Source: Nepenthes gracilis (lineage: Eukaryota > Streptophyta > Magnoliopsida > Caryophyllales > Nepenthaceae). From it: DNA of 64,000 nt. The notes below the pieces were generated by a model. The model worked only from the letters and a program-made list of their open reading frames with translations. It searched no databases and was not told the origin of the DNA. The stretch is taken from the NCBI GenBank assembly GCA_033239525.1, contig BSYO01000003.1:5698001-5762000 (forward strand), given 5' to 3'. Within the stretch, counting starts at the first letter, position 1. Each line of letters opens with the position of its first letter. The position numbers and the translations under genes were made by a program. Positions 36,374-49,456 of this stretch are shown piece after piece.

Positions 36374-36900
36374 TGAGATCGAGGACTTCTCTTAACCACG
36401 TCCCTTTTCTTCTTTCTCTTTCTCTGCGTTCTCATACTTTCACTTAAAGTATTGTTTCTTGATGTGACTCTTTTTACCACAGTAATGGTATTCAAGGTTT
36501 TGATATATTGACCGAGATTTACTGCGGCCTTTCTCTCTAGCTTTTGGCTGCGTCCTCTATTCCTTCCTCTAGATTCGGTCACAAGTACCTCAAAATACGA
36601 GGACGTTGAGACCCCTTGTGACTGCCTTGACTCATTCATGAGTAAGGAAGTAATGACCTCGTCCAATTTTAGAGTGGTTTTTTTTCAAACAGTAGCATAG
36701 TGACAATATGGTCATAAGAAGTTGGCAGACACGTCAGCAAAACCAACGCCTTGTCCTCTTCCTGAATCTTCTCATCAATGGCCACCATCTGTGTCACAAT
36801 CCGGTTGAACTCGTCCAAGTGTTTTTCAAAACTTTCTCCTTTCAACAACTGTAGGCCATAGAACTGCTTTTTCACGTGCAGCCTGGTTGTCAGGGATTTG
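36346..36900 (-). pseudogene. Copia-B gag remnant
   Basis: The piece 36875-36669 (KQFYGLQLLKGESFEKHLDEFN, then LLTCLPTSYDHIVTML) is UBN2 gag. The following piece (36666-36346) starts DEVITSLLMNE, the usual continuation, but in a shifted frame. A decayed zinc knuckle is visible in another frame near 36500-36450 (YHYCGKKSHIKKQY), with the first and last Cys missing. The gag N-terminus upstream is not clear. Confidence 0.85.
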
Positions 36901-37214
36901 GACTTATATCGGCTCTCAATTTTCCCAGACTTTTATCGGATCGGTGGGCCAAGGATTTCTTGAGCGTGTTGTCTCGCCTGTGCATAATTTAATAGTGCAA
37001 TTGGTAAGATCTCTTTTATCTTGCCACTCCTCCTCGGACAAGCTTTTTGGCTTTTTTTCCTTCTTTTTTGGCCTTTTATTGTTCCTTCTCTGGGCGGAAT
37101 GTTCTTTACCATCTTTTGCTAGAAAATAAAATTATTCTACCAATTGAACTACTCCACGCTGAATGAAAAGTTCTTTGAAGATGACGATGCCATTTAGACG
37201 GAGTTCTCAACCTG

Positions 37215-37226
37215 TCTCTGATACCA
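37215..37226 (-). other. Copia-B primer binding site (tRNA-iMet)
   Basis: The minus strand reads TGGTATCAGAGA, matching 11 of 12 bases of the usual initiator tRNA-Met primer site. It begins 5 bp inside the 5' LTR. Confidence 0.88.
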
Positions 37227-37231
37227 CTTAT

Positions 37232-38071
37232 TGTTTTAAAAGAGACGTGATCGGGAGACAGCAGGATGCCAAACTCTACACACAACCAAACATAATAAAG
37301 GAATGAAGAAGATGACTATGAACATATGAATTTTTACGTGAAAAATCCTTATCAAGTAAGAAAAAAATCACAAGACATTCGTCCACAAACCAATTTCACT
37401 ATGTATTAGGCTGAGAATAATATCCCACAATTGTAATGTTACAAGACAAAGAAGACCAAAGAATAGAACATAAGTAATACAAAAACACATTCCGTTTTGC
37501 TCACGCTTCTCTCTCTTTTCTTCCCTGTCTTTCACTCTCTCTAATTTTTTTCACCTTTTTTCATTCACCACATAGTGCCTCACACACTCTTAAAATTATA
37601 GACGTTAATATTCAGCAAATTTAAGGAATATCTTTATTTTTTGATAAAATCTGTCCTTACTAATAATATAAATATGCTCTGTATAAAAAAAACAGTTCCT
37701 GTATAACCGTCTGAGATCACATATATTTAGAAGATCTTCTGAGCTGTTACCATTCTAGATTTCCTGACGGACGGCCAACATTCAAACGCCTACATTCTTC
37801 ACAAGACTAGTCAACGCCCGTTGACCATCTTTTTCACATGACTGCCAATCCCTTAGGAGATCGGTTTGCAGTCCTTCAAGGATCCTTAAAAAATGCATGG
37901 CTGTTTATGCCACCCATCGGTTAACATATTGACCAGACATTGTTACCCGTCTAATTATTTTTGGTTAACTTTGTTGACCGAAATTTCTTCTATTTATTCG
38001 CTTCGTAGTCCATAAGTTTCGTCTGAGCCCTCCGATCATTAGGACTTTCACATTTGAGTGACCTCCCAACA
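37232..38071 (-). repeat. Copia-B 5' LTR
   Basis: Read on the minus strand it begins TGTTGGGAGGTC and ends TTTTAAAACA, keeping canonical TG...CA ends. It shares long blocks with the 3' LTR, including ATTTTTACGTGAAAAA and CACATATTAATT-like AT tracts. Confidence 0.9.
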
Positions 38072-38330
38072 GGAGCTAGCCCTTCCCTTAGGCGACCAGA
38101 TAGTCGATCCACCGTCAATGGAGCTCAATCCTCCACCTCTAAACCACCCTTCGGCCAAGTGCACCTTTAAACCACCCCTCTATTGAGCGCTTCTTTAAGC
38201 CACCCCTCAGTCGGACGTACTCATACTCAATCCCCATCACATACATATACACATTTTCTTATATTATTCGTGTATCTTTCTATTTCATTAAAAAAATTTC
38301 TGATTTAAGTGTCGGATGATAAATTAAAAA
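38072..38330 (+). mobile_element. Right part of the interrupted Gypsy-type LTR
   Basis: The sequence continues the degenerate CCACCCCTC/CTTTAA-type repeats of 31749-32351 after the Copia-B target duplication. It reaches CTGATTTAAGTGTCGGA near 38300, a diverged copy of the CTGACTTGAGCGTCGGAG motif seen in the LTR at 26.6 kb. No internal domain follows, so this may also be a solo LTR; the right end is not defined. Confidence 0.5.
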
Positions 38331-41300
38331 ATAAATTTTAATCCTCTAACTTTTTATTTATAATTTGTGGTATACACGTTACGGGTTAATAAAGAGGGAG
38401 ATCAGATCTACTCCAACTCTATTTATAGTAAAAGATCGAATAACTCCCTATAATATTCTAGATACCAAAGATGCATCACATACATATTTAGTTATTATCA
38501 ACCAATGAAAGCACTCCTCCTCTCTTCTTTCACTTTTATCTTGGAGTTTGAAAGCTAATTTGTCATATAAAGATGTTTATTTAATAATCTAAACATTGGA
38601 GATTAATTGATTTGTTTTCATAACATCATAATGATAAAGTTGGCTATTGGAGATTAAGTATAAAATTCAATCACATGATTAATGTGAAACTCAGCCCATT
38701 TTATATACTTCAGGAAGACATTCTCTCTCCCTTTAAATTAAGAGGCTTATTATGATATAAAATTATTCTAAATACTTTATCAATATTGTAGATATTTAGG
38801 ATAAATTAATTTTATACTAATTATTTTTGTGATATATTTGAACAAAACTAAGTAGATAGTTTAAATAATATGATATTTTATTTATTTATATGTGAATATA
38901 TATAAGCCAACATGGTAATAGACTAATCGATAGAACATTATATTATCAGAAGTACCAGATAATATTCAATCAATAACTTCTATGCAATTCTTTTTTGGTT
39001 TCTCATTGGGTATCTATTTCAATCTTCCTTTTACTTTAATTGCCTTTCTTCAGCTCTTTATCATCAAAGCATTGGGATCAAAACGATGTCCATGGACCCT
39101 GTGATGTGAACAAACATTGAAAAAACTTGAGGAAAAGATATTCCCTCCAAATATTTAAAAAAAGTTTAGGAAATAATAAAGCAGGACGACTTTGTTCCAA
39201 TAATTTATTTCGTGGAATTAATTAATAGTTTATTGCCATCAATTAATAGTACCCACGACAAATAATATTGATTTGATGACCCAAGGGAATAATTCAAGTG
39301 ATATTTAAATGTAGATATAACCTGCCTTATTTCTCATTAAAAAAGGAGAGAGAGAAAAAATAGGAGAGATAATTGTTTTGGAACTTTTTTTTTTTAAATG
39401 ATCATAGCTAGCTTTATAGGCCTCTAGGAGCCTACATCACCAAAAATAAATTAATTTAATACTTTTTAATTACTATCATTTAATATTAATTAAACAAATA
39501 TATTTTTTATAAATAAAAATATTATTTATTTTTTATTAAAAATATGTTAATTATTTAATATTAATCAGATAATTATAATTTAAAAATATTAAATTAATTA
39601 TTTTTTTAATGGGTAAAAAGCTCAAACCCAACTCTACAGTGCTTCATCATTTGTATATGAAAAACATTTCTCAAAACCATCATGCTAGAAATTGCTTTTT
39701 TTTAATATTGAATGGGAGTATACTAGGACAACCAAAACAGTTGAGACTTGGACCAAATCAAATTGTATAATCTATGCTACTATGCTCCTTTAATATTCGG
39801 GAACAGTGCAGATAATTTGGGATTTTTAATAATTGTGGCTTTTACAATTGGGAAAATATTTATATTATTTGTATTCTTTTTTAATTTCAGCTTTATTCTA
39901 TTTTTTTAAAAATAACTATTTATCAATTTTTATTTTGGTATAGATTTTATACTAAATAATTTTTAGGCCAAATTGTCCACATTCCTAGTCATATGATAGC
40001 ATATAAATATTTTTTAAAAAAATTAAATATCATCAATAACAATTTGTTATGTCTCATTAAATTAGATGGTTATACAAATTTATTTTTATAATTTCACATG
40101 ATTTAGTTTAATATCCTCCAAAGATACAAATAATTATAAATTTTTTATTATATTATTTTATTTTTTTGGGTTTGTCTCTTTCTTTCTTGTATTGAATCAC
40201 AATTCATATTTATTTAGCAGTGCTTTATTTGATATATATTTAAAGTTTTAAAATCACTTTAAACATCATTCACTAATTTTATATTTTATAGGTATAACTT
40301 TAAAAAACCTATAAATATTATTATTCATTATTTTATATTTTAATATAATTATATTCATCTATCTAAATATTTTCATTCATGCAATATAATATTTATATAT
40401 ATAATATTTTATAATTTTCTGATATTCCTATCCTTAGAGTATAGTATATCTAATGGATTTTTTTATAAAACTTTTCTTTTAGTTTTAAAGATATTTTCAT
40501 GACAAAAAATGCCAAATATAGTTCTTATTTTGAGTAACATATGTTAAGTATATATGTCATGACATAATTTATATACCTAATTTCTTAAACAAAGAATAAA
40601 AAACAATGAAATTTATTATTTTTATAAAAATATTAATCATTAATTTTAATTAATTTATTATTTTATATACAATTATTAAAATTATGTTTACATATTTAAT
40701 TTTATTTCTACATTTCTTAAGTCATTTATATAACATATCATCAATCCAACGTGTTTTATTTCTAAACATTTCATACTTTCATTTAAAAAATTATAAAAAT
40801 AATTTAAAAATAAATAGCAAGTCTAAAGTTTTTTTTTTCTATATTAGGTGAGTATTTGGTGATAAATAAAATTATGAAATAATCAAGTATTAACTCATCA
40901 GTCGCACTTCCCGTATTGATTTTTTCAGTATTGCAAAAAAAAAAAAAAAAGGCCCACGTGTTTTACCCCTCTTCCTGTTTTTTAATTTTGATAAAAAAAA
41001 GGAAAACATAAAATGAAAGTGCAAGTACACATGGCAGTTTCTGATTGATCGGATAGCCGTGCAGCTCGATATGATGAAAGTTAAGGAAAAGAAGACTAGT
41101 GAAGGCCCACCGGAGTGATATGGGCCATCAATCTCTTTTGGAAATTGGGCCTCACTACCCAGATCCACTTGCAATCAATCTCATTACTAATCTATGCAAA
41201 CTTTGCAGGGCAATTATTTACATGCTGATGTAAAAAGATTGCAACAACATTAGTGCATGCCTTTTTATTTTTAAAAAATATTTTTAAATTAAGATATAAT

Positions 41301-43040
41301 CTTTACATTTTCCATACAAATCCGTATGAGAAAATCTAATTGAGTTTTTATATAAATTGCTCTAGATTTTCTAACAAGTTTTTTTTTTTTAAATTCAGAA
41401 TAAGAAGCTATAAATTATATTTTCCATAAATTAATTTTGAAAAAATAAAAAAAAAAATTCACACCCTCGTTCACCGCCCTTCAAATTGGTAATTATGACT
41501 GTTAGTGAACCCTGCTATAACGTGAGAAAAGCTATATTGTTTAAAATACTTTGGCAAAAAACTATAAAATCTAATTTTAAGAAAGAACATTAAATTTTTA
41601 AAAATTACTGAAATTTAATAATAAAAAATCTAAAATGGGAACCATAATAAAAAATTAACTGTGTTAAGGTTAATATTATAACTATTAATAACTTTTTTTT
41701 TAATTTAAAGCATTATAAGAGAAAAATATATATAATTACATTAATGGACGACGGGATTAAGTTCCCCTATTTCTTTATTCTTTTTTTAAGTAAAAAAATA
41801 ATTTGCCGTATTTGCCATGGAAGTGATCGTGTACGTATGTTGTTGTAAAATGACATGTCTGTCCCGGCCGCCCCTCCACCCTCCTTGCTATTTTATTTTA
41901 TTTCTTTTCTATTTGGTTGTATGAATTATGCCATAGAATCTGAAGGTAGAATTTAAATTTCATACTTAATTCTAATTTTATTGTATTACCTCCAACAAAA
42001 TTATAATTTTAATTTGTTAAAATTAAAAAAATTTATGTATGATAGTTATTTATTTTTATAAAAATATATATATTAAATTTAATTCTATTTAAATAAGGAG
42101 AATAGCAACTCACTAATGAAATATAATTATTATATTTATTATGTATATTATTAGATGTACATTCAATTATCTAAATATAATATTAAAAATAAAATTTAAA
42201 ATATAAAAAATTATAATAGTTAAATTTATATCTAATATTTTAAAATAAAATGAAAAAAAAAAGATACCTGAGATATGAAATACGGCCACCCAAAACTCCA
42301 TCATAGGGTGCTCATCAACAAAACTACACCGTTTTATTCATATAAAGACCTCTCTGTAGAAAACTACTCAAATGAACAATAAGCCGATTCAGCTTTGAAC
42401 AAAATTTTCTTTTTGGATTCACTTTGATTTTTTTCCTTCCTCTTTTTGACAAACAAGCAGTATATAAGCACATGCTTGGTATAGCTTTTAAAGCAAATTT
42501 TATTTAATAGAATTTATAAATCAAATAATCAATTGAAAACCTTTTAAAAAAATCAACCAAAATTCTCTAAAAATTCTTCTTAATTTTCAATTTTCATAAA
42601 CCCAAAAAAAAAAAAAAAAAAAAAAACCTCTTCCGAATACTATGACAAGGGATTGCCAATAATCACCGTTATGCAAAAGGAGATCAATTAGAAAGTGACC
42701 CCAACGCAGCTGAGCTTGTCAAAAGGGCATAACAACAAATATTATCATTATTAAAACTATTAAATCCCTCGTATTCTCCGTGAAATGAGCTGACGATATT
42801 CCATTTTTGTTGGTGGTGGAGAGATATAACCTTTTTTATCATCCAATGAAAGAGAATCCGGCCCCACGTGCTGGGCACAACGGTAAATTTCATTTTTCTT
42901 AAAAAAATTATTACTCCCATAACATTCACCTAATTTTTAGGTTTATGACAAAAATATATTTATTAATATAGGAAATTTTATATATTAATATATACTAACA
43001 AAATTATATATAAATAAATCGAAGAATAGAGTTATTAAGC
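38331..43040. other. AT-rich intergenic DNA, no gene seen
   Basis: Almost entirely AT-rich with homopolymer runs, including a 23-base A run at 42604-42626. Short GC-richer patches (40950-41170, 41820-41880 and 42780-42880) give only short frames without recognisable motifs. Confidence 0.6.
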
Positions 43041-44250
43041 TTTTGATTAAGATCGGCGTGGGCGCCTTATGGCCAGCTTTTCAAGGGGAGGAGGGAGGAA
43101 CTGCTGGGGCTTCTTTCTTTCTTTCTTTCTTTCAGATGACTCCATATCTTTCTCTCCCATCCTTTACTGCAAAGCACGCTCCCTTCTTGAAAAGAGAACA
43201 AGAGAAATGGTGTCATGGTTTCGGGAATCCAATGCTCCTCCTTCCGCTTCCCATCAGATTCTTCACTGTCCTCTTTCGTACAGAAATCTATCCATCCTCC
43301 ACGACAGAAATAACATATATAAAAAGAAAAAAACCCAAATATACTAAGGCTTTCTTGTATCATTGGACAGTTAGGCAGCCAATCAACAAGCTCGAGATGA
43401 TTAAAGTGCTCAAGACAGACATGCTCGAGATGAATACCTCTGAGTCATGCAATAATTTGTGGTATTATAAAGTGGCATTCCTCCATCTCGTTACTGTCCC
43501 ACAAATACAGCCCATCAATGCTAGTAGTAGAGCTACTTTGCAGTGGAATATGCAGAAAATTCATACAGCCAAGAACAACACGTTGGTTTTGGTCCTGCCT
43601 ATACGTTTCAAGGCCGAGATTTATGTGTTCTTCTGCGAGGCCGTCAGTACTTAAAGATGGATGAGATGACCCATCATTAACCCATCATTAATGATATCTA
43701 AATGATATTTCTGTAATGCCAAAGGCAAAAGGAAATGTCCTGGAGACATCACCTGGCGTTTAAGCATCTTTTTATTATTATATGAGCCAGATAGTTTACA
43801 TGAATAAATGGATACCGTATCAGTAAATTAACGGTGCCTCCTAATGCCACCATTTGTAAAAGATGTGCTCATTGGAAGGACAGACTAATACAGGCAATCA
43901 ATAGACACCACTGCCTCTCTGTTAAGATCTGAACAAGTCCCGCTCCTTTAAGTTGCTTTCAATACTGAGGATGAGGAATCAAAAGTACTCTCACCCGCAG
44001 AAGGAAGAAGAGAATTACAGAGCTTTGGTCAAAAAAAATGTCCCAATAAGCACAGTAAGTTACCCCAGCTTCAGCTTTCTTCTTTAAGACTGACTTGTGG
44101 TTTGGCCCATTTTCTCATTCCCCGTTTCAGCTTTGCCAGCTTGCATGGTCTGCAGCGAGGAAGAGCCGTAGCATGATAAAATGAAAAATGAAAGCTGCTA
44201 AGAATTGATCATGAAGGTCTCAAAATGCCAACACCGGATATTCGAAGACA
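43041..44250. other. GC-richer island, gene content unresolved
   Basis: This 1.2-kb segment has near-genic base composition and overlapping open frames on both strands (43043-43654 plus, 203 codons; 43363-43067 minus, 98 codons). Neither translation matches a family I recognise. A TTTC microsatellite (43108-43132) lies inside both frames, which argues against coding. It could be a leader or terminal exon of an unrecognised gene, or a decayed repeat. Confidence 0.35.
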
Positions 44251-47200
44251 AATATCCTTTCATAAAATGCTGAGATGCTATTATTAAGATGATTTTTAGG
44301 TAATTCCTAAAATCGTGCTGCAGATAAAATTTCATATACCGATAAACTTTCTTAAATGACTCGGCGCAATTTTGCAGACTGGAAAAAGAGGTTATATGGC
44401 AATCCAGACTTAAACTATCTAACTCAACTTGAACAGCTCATAAAGAAAATCTCAAACTGTATAAATCTTTCAATAACCATTAGGCATATAAAATACATTT
44501 CAAAAATATAATTATCTATAAAGAGTTTAATATCTTGAACACATCAAAAAAAAATTTGAATATATCAAGTAACTATTAGAGGTTACTGTCTCAGAAATAA
44601 TATCCACATAATCTACAAAAGAAGTCCTCTCCAACACTCAAAAGAAAAATTGCCACTAAACTCCCAGATCCTCTCTACATGATATCTTAAAGCAACTAAA
44701 AGATTCTCCACTAGTAACTCGAACTCTACTCTAATTTAAAGCCAATAAAATATAATTGTGAATCAAATATTTATCAAGTAATAACAATCAATAACATATA
44801 ATAATTAATAATCATATTAAATAAATAATATCAATAGATATAAAAGTAACAATAAAAATATAAAATTTAACAATAATTTTTTTAGAGACTTTACAATTTA
44901 TCTTAACTACTATTTGAAATTAACAATAAGAATATCATAAGACTTAGATATCGTGAAAACAAAATGAATTCACAAAATTTAGATCTCATCAATAATAGAT
45001 GGAGAAGAACCCCAAATTCAAATATCACATGAAATATAGGATTTCTTGAGTTTGAATATCAATACAAATGATCTAAATACTCTAAATCTGGATAACAATG
45101 TATTATCATGAATTCTACAGAATTTGAATATCTCTATATCCAATTTATGGATTCTATTGAATACAATTACGAATTTCATTGAATCTAAACCTCAATGAAT
45201 CCAACTCATAAATTCTATTGAATACAATTTATGAATTCCATTAAATTGTAAATTAAAAATGTATCAACAATAACAAGGTATTACAAAAATCTTTTAGATC
45301 TTATTCTATCACAATAAATCAAAAATCATATATATTTACCCCCTGTCAATTGAATATGTATCTTGAGATAATTGATACTCATAAGTTTGACATTTGATTA
45401 AATTTATAGTGTATTAAAACTCTACTACCACTAAGTATAGATGTTTTGTAGGCACACATTATTTCTATTCACATAAGGTACAAGAATAACCATGCCTAAC
45501 TTCCCTCTGCACACCAAAGGTACAAAAATGTTATTACTCAAATTTTCTCCGACCACCGGGAGTATAGGATTGCAACATGTCACACCTAACATCCATCATC
45601 ATAATATCACTCGATATTACACTATATGATGATCACATGATCATAAATATTCATCCATATTGAGCAAAATACGTCATTAATAACATGATATAGATATTAA
45701 TATCAAATAACTTTTGACCATACAAAAGTTTTGCATGTTCCATATTTTTGATATCATAGTATATTTATATAATCTCATTTACTTTAACGATGACGGACCA
45801 CCTCCCTAAATCCGTTATAAATCTTGATATAATCTAATTATTCTTTAATTTAATGTTAGCAATTTAGTAGAAATCGTCCACAGTCCATAACCAAAAGTTT
45901 TATATTGAATATCATGTCCAAAGATTCCTATTTTGCAATACATGTTTATAAAACTAAAACTTTTACAGCATTCTCATGCTAATCCATAAATTCAGTAAAA
46001 AGAAAACAACTTCTGATACAACATATAACATTTTAGAATATAACACAAACGCCTTTGATATTCATTTTTGTTCGTTGAATATAAACTTGTGCATTTTATT
46101 TAGAGGGTTAATAAACACAGTAAGAGAATGAGCCAAATGCTTGACAATGCACTCTATATAACAAAGAATATACATATACATATTTATACTTAAAATCATA
46201 TCATAAAAGGTAGAAATTGTATAAGATAAAATAATATAAATATGAATGTAATCACCTAATTTCTTATTTTATTATTTTATTATAATTAGCCATCAAAATA
46301 TATTTTTTATTCTTTCTTATTCTTATTTATCAAAACATACTAAAAAATTACTTTTCTTTAGGGATTAGGAAAATAGGTATTATTAGTTAAAGGAACGGTC
46401 GATCGAAACCTATATTGTATTTATGCTCCACACAATTAAGGATCTAACCTCCTATTTAGGACCCAAAGTGGGCCATCTACATTTATCCCTATAAATAGGG
46501 CCAAACCGCATCGTGGTAACAAACTTTCAGATAACGATCTTTCACTATAATATACTAAGACCTGCTAAAATATATTATTTGTTGAATAATTCTTTCAATT
46601 TCTTAACTTCTTAGAAAACTTTACATTTTACTTATTAATTTTTTGTTTTCATTCTTTGAAAGAATAATTCATCTTTTCATAATATAATTGTAAAATTTTA
46701 TTTTCTTTTTCATACTATCATATAGATTTTTATCACAATAATTTCATAAACATGAAATATAACAATAAAATATATAGAAGAAAATTAGAAAGTTTAATAC
46801 AAATTTAATGAACCTATAGCATATAATTAAATATGTAATATATTTTAGGCATTTATAAATAACATGTAATACTTTAAAATTGATAACTTTGAAACACAGA
46901 CATGTAGAAACCATTATTATACTCCTAAATATGAAAAAAATTTAAATAATTTATATAGTTATAATACAGATAATTAAACGTGAGTTCTTAATAAATATCA
47001 TTATAAAATCATGAAAGAAGAATAAATATGTATATTTTTATACTTTTACTTTAAAATCTTAAGTTGGACAAGTATTAGAACAATAATATTCAAAAAGAAC
47101 ATGAATAAATGACAACAAAGGAAAGAAAGAGTTTAGGGTACACTTATTTCTACCTGATTTACTAAATCCTTACTCCGATCGTTCTAAGTTGCTACCAGAT

Positions 47201-48800
47201 GTCGTTTCCTCTCTTCTCTCTCCCTTCCACATTTCTCTCTCTCTCTATTCCACTGCTTAAAAAAGTGATGAACAGAATCCTCGATGGTAACTTATAATAG
47301 ACTCGCACTCGAGCAGCACTTGAATGTGGTTTGAGCCCAGTTCGTTCTGTTTTCCATGCCTAGGGCGCATTAAAGGCACCTTGGGCGCACCCAGTACTAC
47401 TTTCCACACCAAAGGCGCGCTAGGGGTGTGCCTTGAGTGGTCTATAGTACCAGCCCAGGGCTAGAACCAAACTCATTCACAATTTTTATCATATTTTATC
47501 TAATTTTATACATTATTTGACTTTAATTTTTATTATATTAGTTTAATTAATTATAATTAATTTAAATTAAAAACTCGATCCTTACATTAACCATGTATAC
47601 TTGAAGCATACACTTATCATTCACAAATAAAAAAGTAATATTTGATCATGTCTATATGGTAGTATAGACTGTCCACTTATATGTCTTGAACATTGTATAT
47701 CGGTTTATAGTTATTGAAAATATGTGTAGCTTGTTCTTTAATATTACCCTTTGATTAGTCGGTGTATAAGTCAATAATCTTTAATTCTTAAATTTTTACA
47801 TGTTTTCGATAAGTCATTTGATTTTTATATATTTACAGATATATTACATGTTTTGTTTTTTTATACTATTACTACAATTAGCATGCTTTGGATATTTATG
47901 TCTATATTGAGTATTAGATTTATGTTTATAAATATTGTCAAAATTTTTTCAGATTAGCAAATAATTGATTCTTATAAAATTGGAACTATTGAAGAAAGAT
48001 AGGAGTTTATTTATGGCTTTTAAAATTGTTTTGGAATCTCCTATATTATTTGGGATTGACATTTAATTTTCACGGTTAAATTTGGGCCATGTGTCATTAT
48101 GAGTTATGTATGATCTTTTGCTATTATATATTTGATATTTTGAGTTAGATACTTTTTTTTTATAATAATTTATAGATTGAGAAAGTATAATATGGTTTTA
48201 AGGCCAAATGGGGACAATTTGGCTAATTTTGTGACCACTTTAATTTATATTTAATTATATTATATGGATAGTAGTATGTAATATATAATTCAATTTTTAT
48301 TATTTGATAGTGATTATTTATAAATAAATTTTATATTTAATATCAGTATTATTATTTACTTGGATTAGAGTCATGATAAGAGAGTAACATATGAAAAGAA
48401 AAATGGAAATACACTTGCAGGTAGGTTGGAATCATGAAAAATGAAGAGTATCACTTGTCCCCATGATCCTCCTTCTCCTCCGCTCAGTGTCAAAGTAGCA
48501 CATTAGCACCAGCTGTTTCAGCTTTAAATCGATCTCCACAGCAACAATATCAGTCATTTTTAATAGAATTATAACATTTTAAATATTTTTGGATTAATTA
48601 TTTTAAGAATATGAATTATATAGTAATTGTTTAATTATTTTTAAAAGTAATTAAATTATAAAAATATTTAACTGAGCAAATAAATTATCTTAGATTTAAT
48701 AAACCTAAAATTTAGTATTTGCATTTAAAATTTTAGACTTAACTATTTTATAAAAGATCTAAAAATTCTTGACCATATTAGTAAATAATCTTACTAAACA
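44251..48800. other. AT-rich intergenic DNA with possible LTR debris
   Basis: No gene is seen. The palindrome CCCTATAAATAGGG at 46487-46500 lies in a GC-richer context typical of an LTR core promoter. A patch at 47290-47470 rich in GGCGCRC words may be further LTR-type debris. Neither has a matching partner with clear ends. Confidence 0.45.
45130..45250. repeat. Imperfect 61-bp tandem repeat
   Basis: ATTCTATTGAATACAATT occurs at 45151 and again at 45212, each followed by a similar GAATT-C-ATT stretch. The period is 61 bp with about two copies. Confidence 0.6.
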
Positions 48801-49418
48801 AAAACATAATCATAATAATAACACCATAATGATGATGATTATGATGATAATGGCGGCAGTGATAATAATAATAACAATAACAATAATAATAATAATAGGA
48901 AAAAAAAGGAAAGGGAGATTTGCTGGCGGCTAAAAAGGGGGAGAAATCGATGCAAGAATGGAAACAATTAACCTAAGAATCGAACCCACTCTGGCATATA
49001 AGGTAGTCATTTGAGAGGGAGGTGGATGACTGCGCCCAAAGCCGAAGGAATTCACTCTACCATTGCCACCGTTGCAGGGGATAACAAGAAATTGAGGCAA
49101 TTGAATCATTTAATTCCTTCCAAGTATCCATATTTCTCCTTACTGATGTTAATCTGTACGCTTGCATGTCGTGATTGTGGGAATCAGGTCATATGCTTGC
49201 GAAGAGATAATTTGGGAAAAAACAGAGCATTGGACTCTGGTGAGGAACCGAAAATTTTGTGGGGCTCACGATTAATGGTAGCATGAAAATTAGTGAATTC
49301 ATGATAAAAAATCGTCATTTTACATATTAGAAGGTGAGAGTTAGGATTTTCTTTAATTATGATTAAATTTAAAACAGAGCATCCTTGTTCTGTTTGGTCA
49401 CCAATTTTGACACAGATG

Positions 49419-49456
<38 letters not shown>

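Larger units (their letters stand above)
32352..38071 (-). mobile_element. TNT1-like Ty1/Copia retrotransposon (Copia-B), degenerate
   Basis: The minus-strand element has a 5' LTR at 37232-38071 (840 bp), a primer binding site for initiator tRNA-Met, gag, protease, integrase, RT and RNase H in Copia order, and a 3' LTR at 32352-33221 (870 bp). The 5-bp target duplication GGAGC is perfect (32347-32351 and 38072-38076). The translated blocks resemble the TNT1 lineage: LWYRRLGHIS, YLAGKQRRVSF, HTDVCG, THIINRSPS and GYRFYDPIERRLIRSR. Frameshifts divide pol into at least six pieces and key residues are lost, so it is not autonomous. The LTRs differ by several indels and many substitutions, so it is not young, but it is younger than the Gypsy LTR it interrupts. 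Confidence 0.92.
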
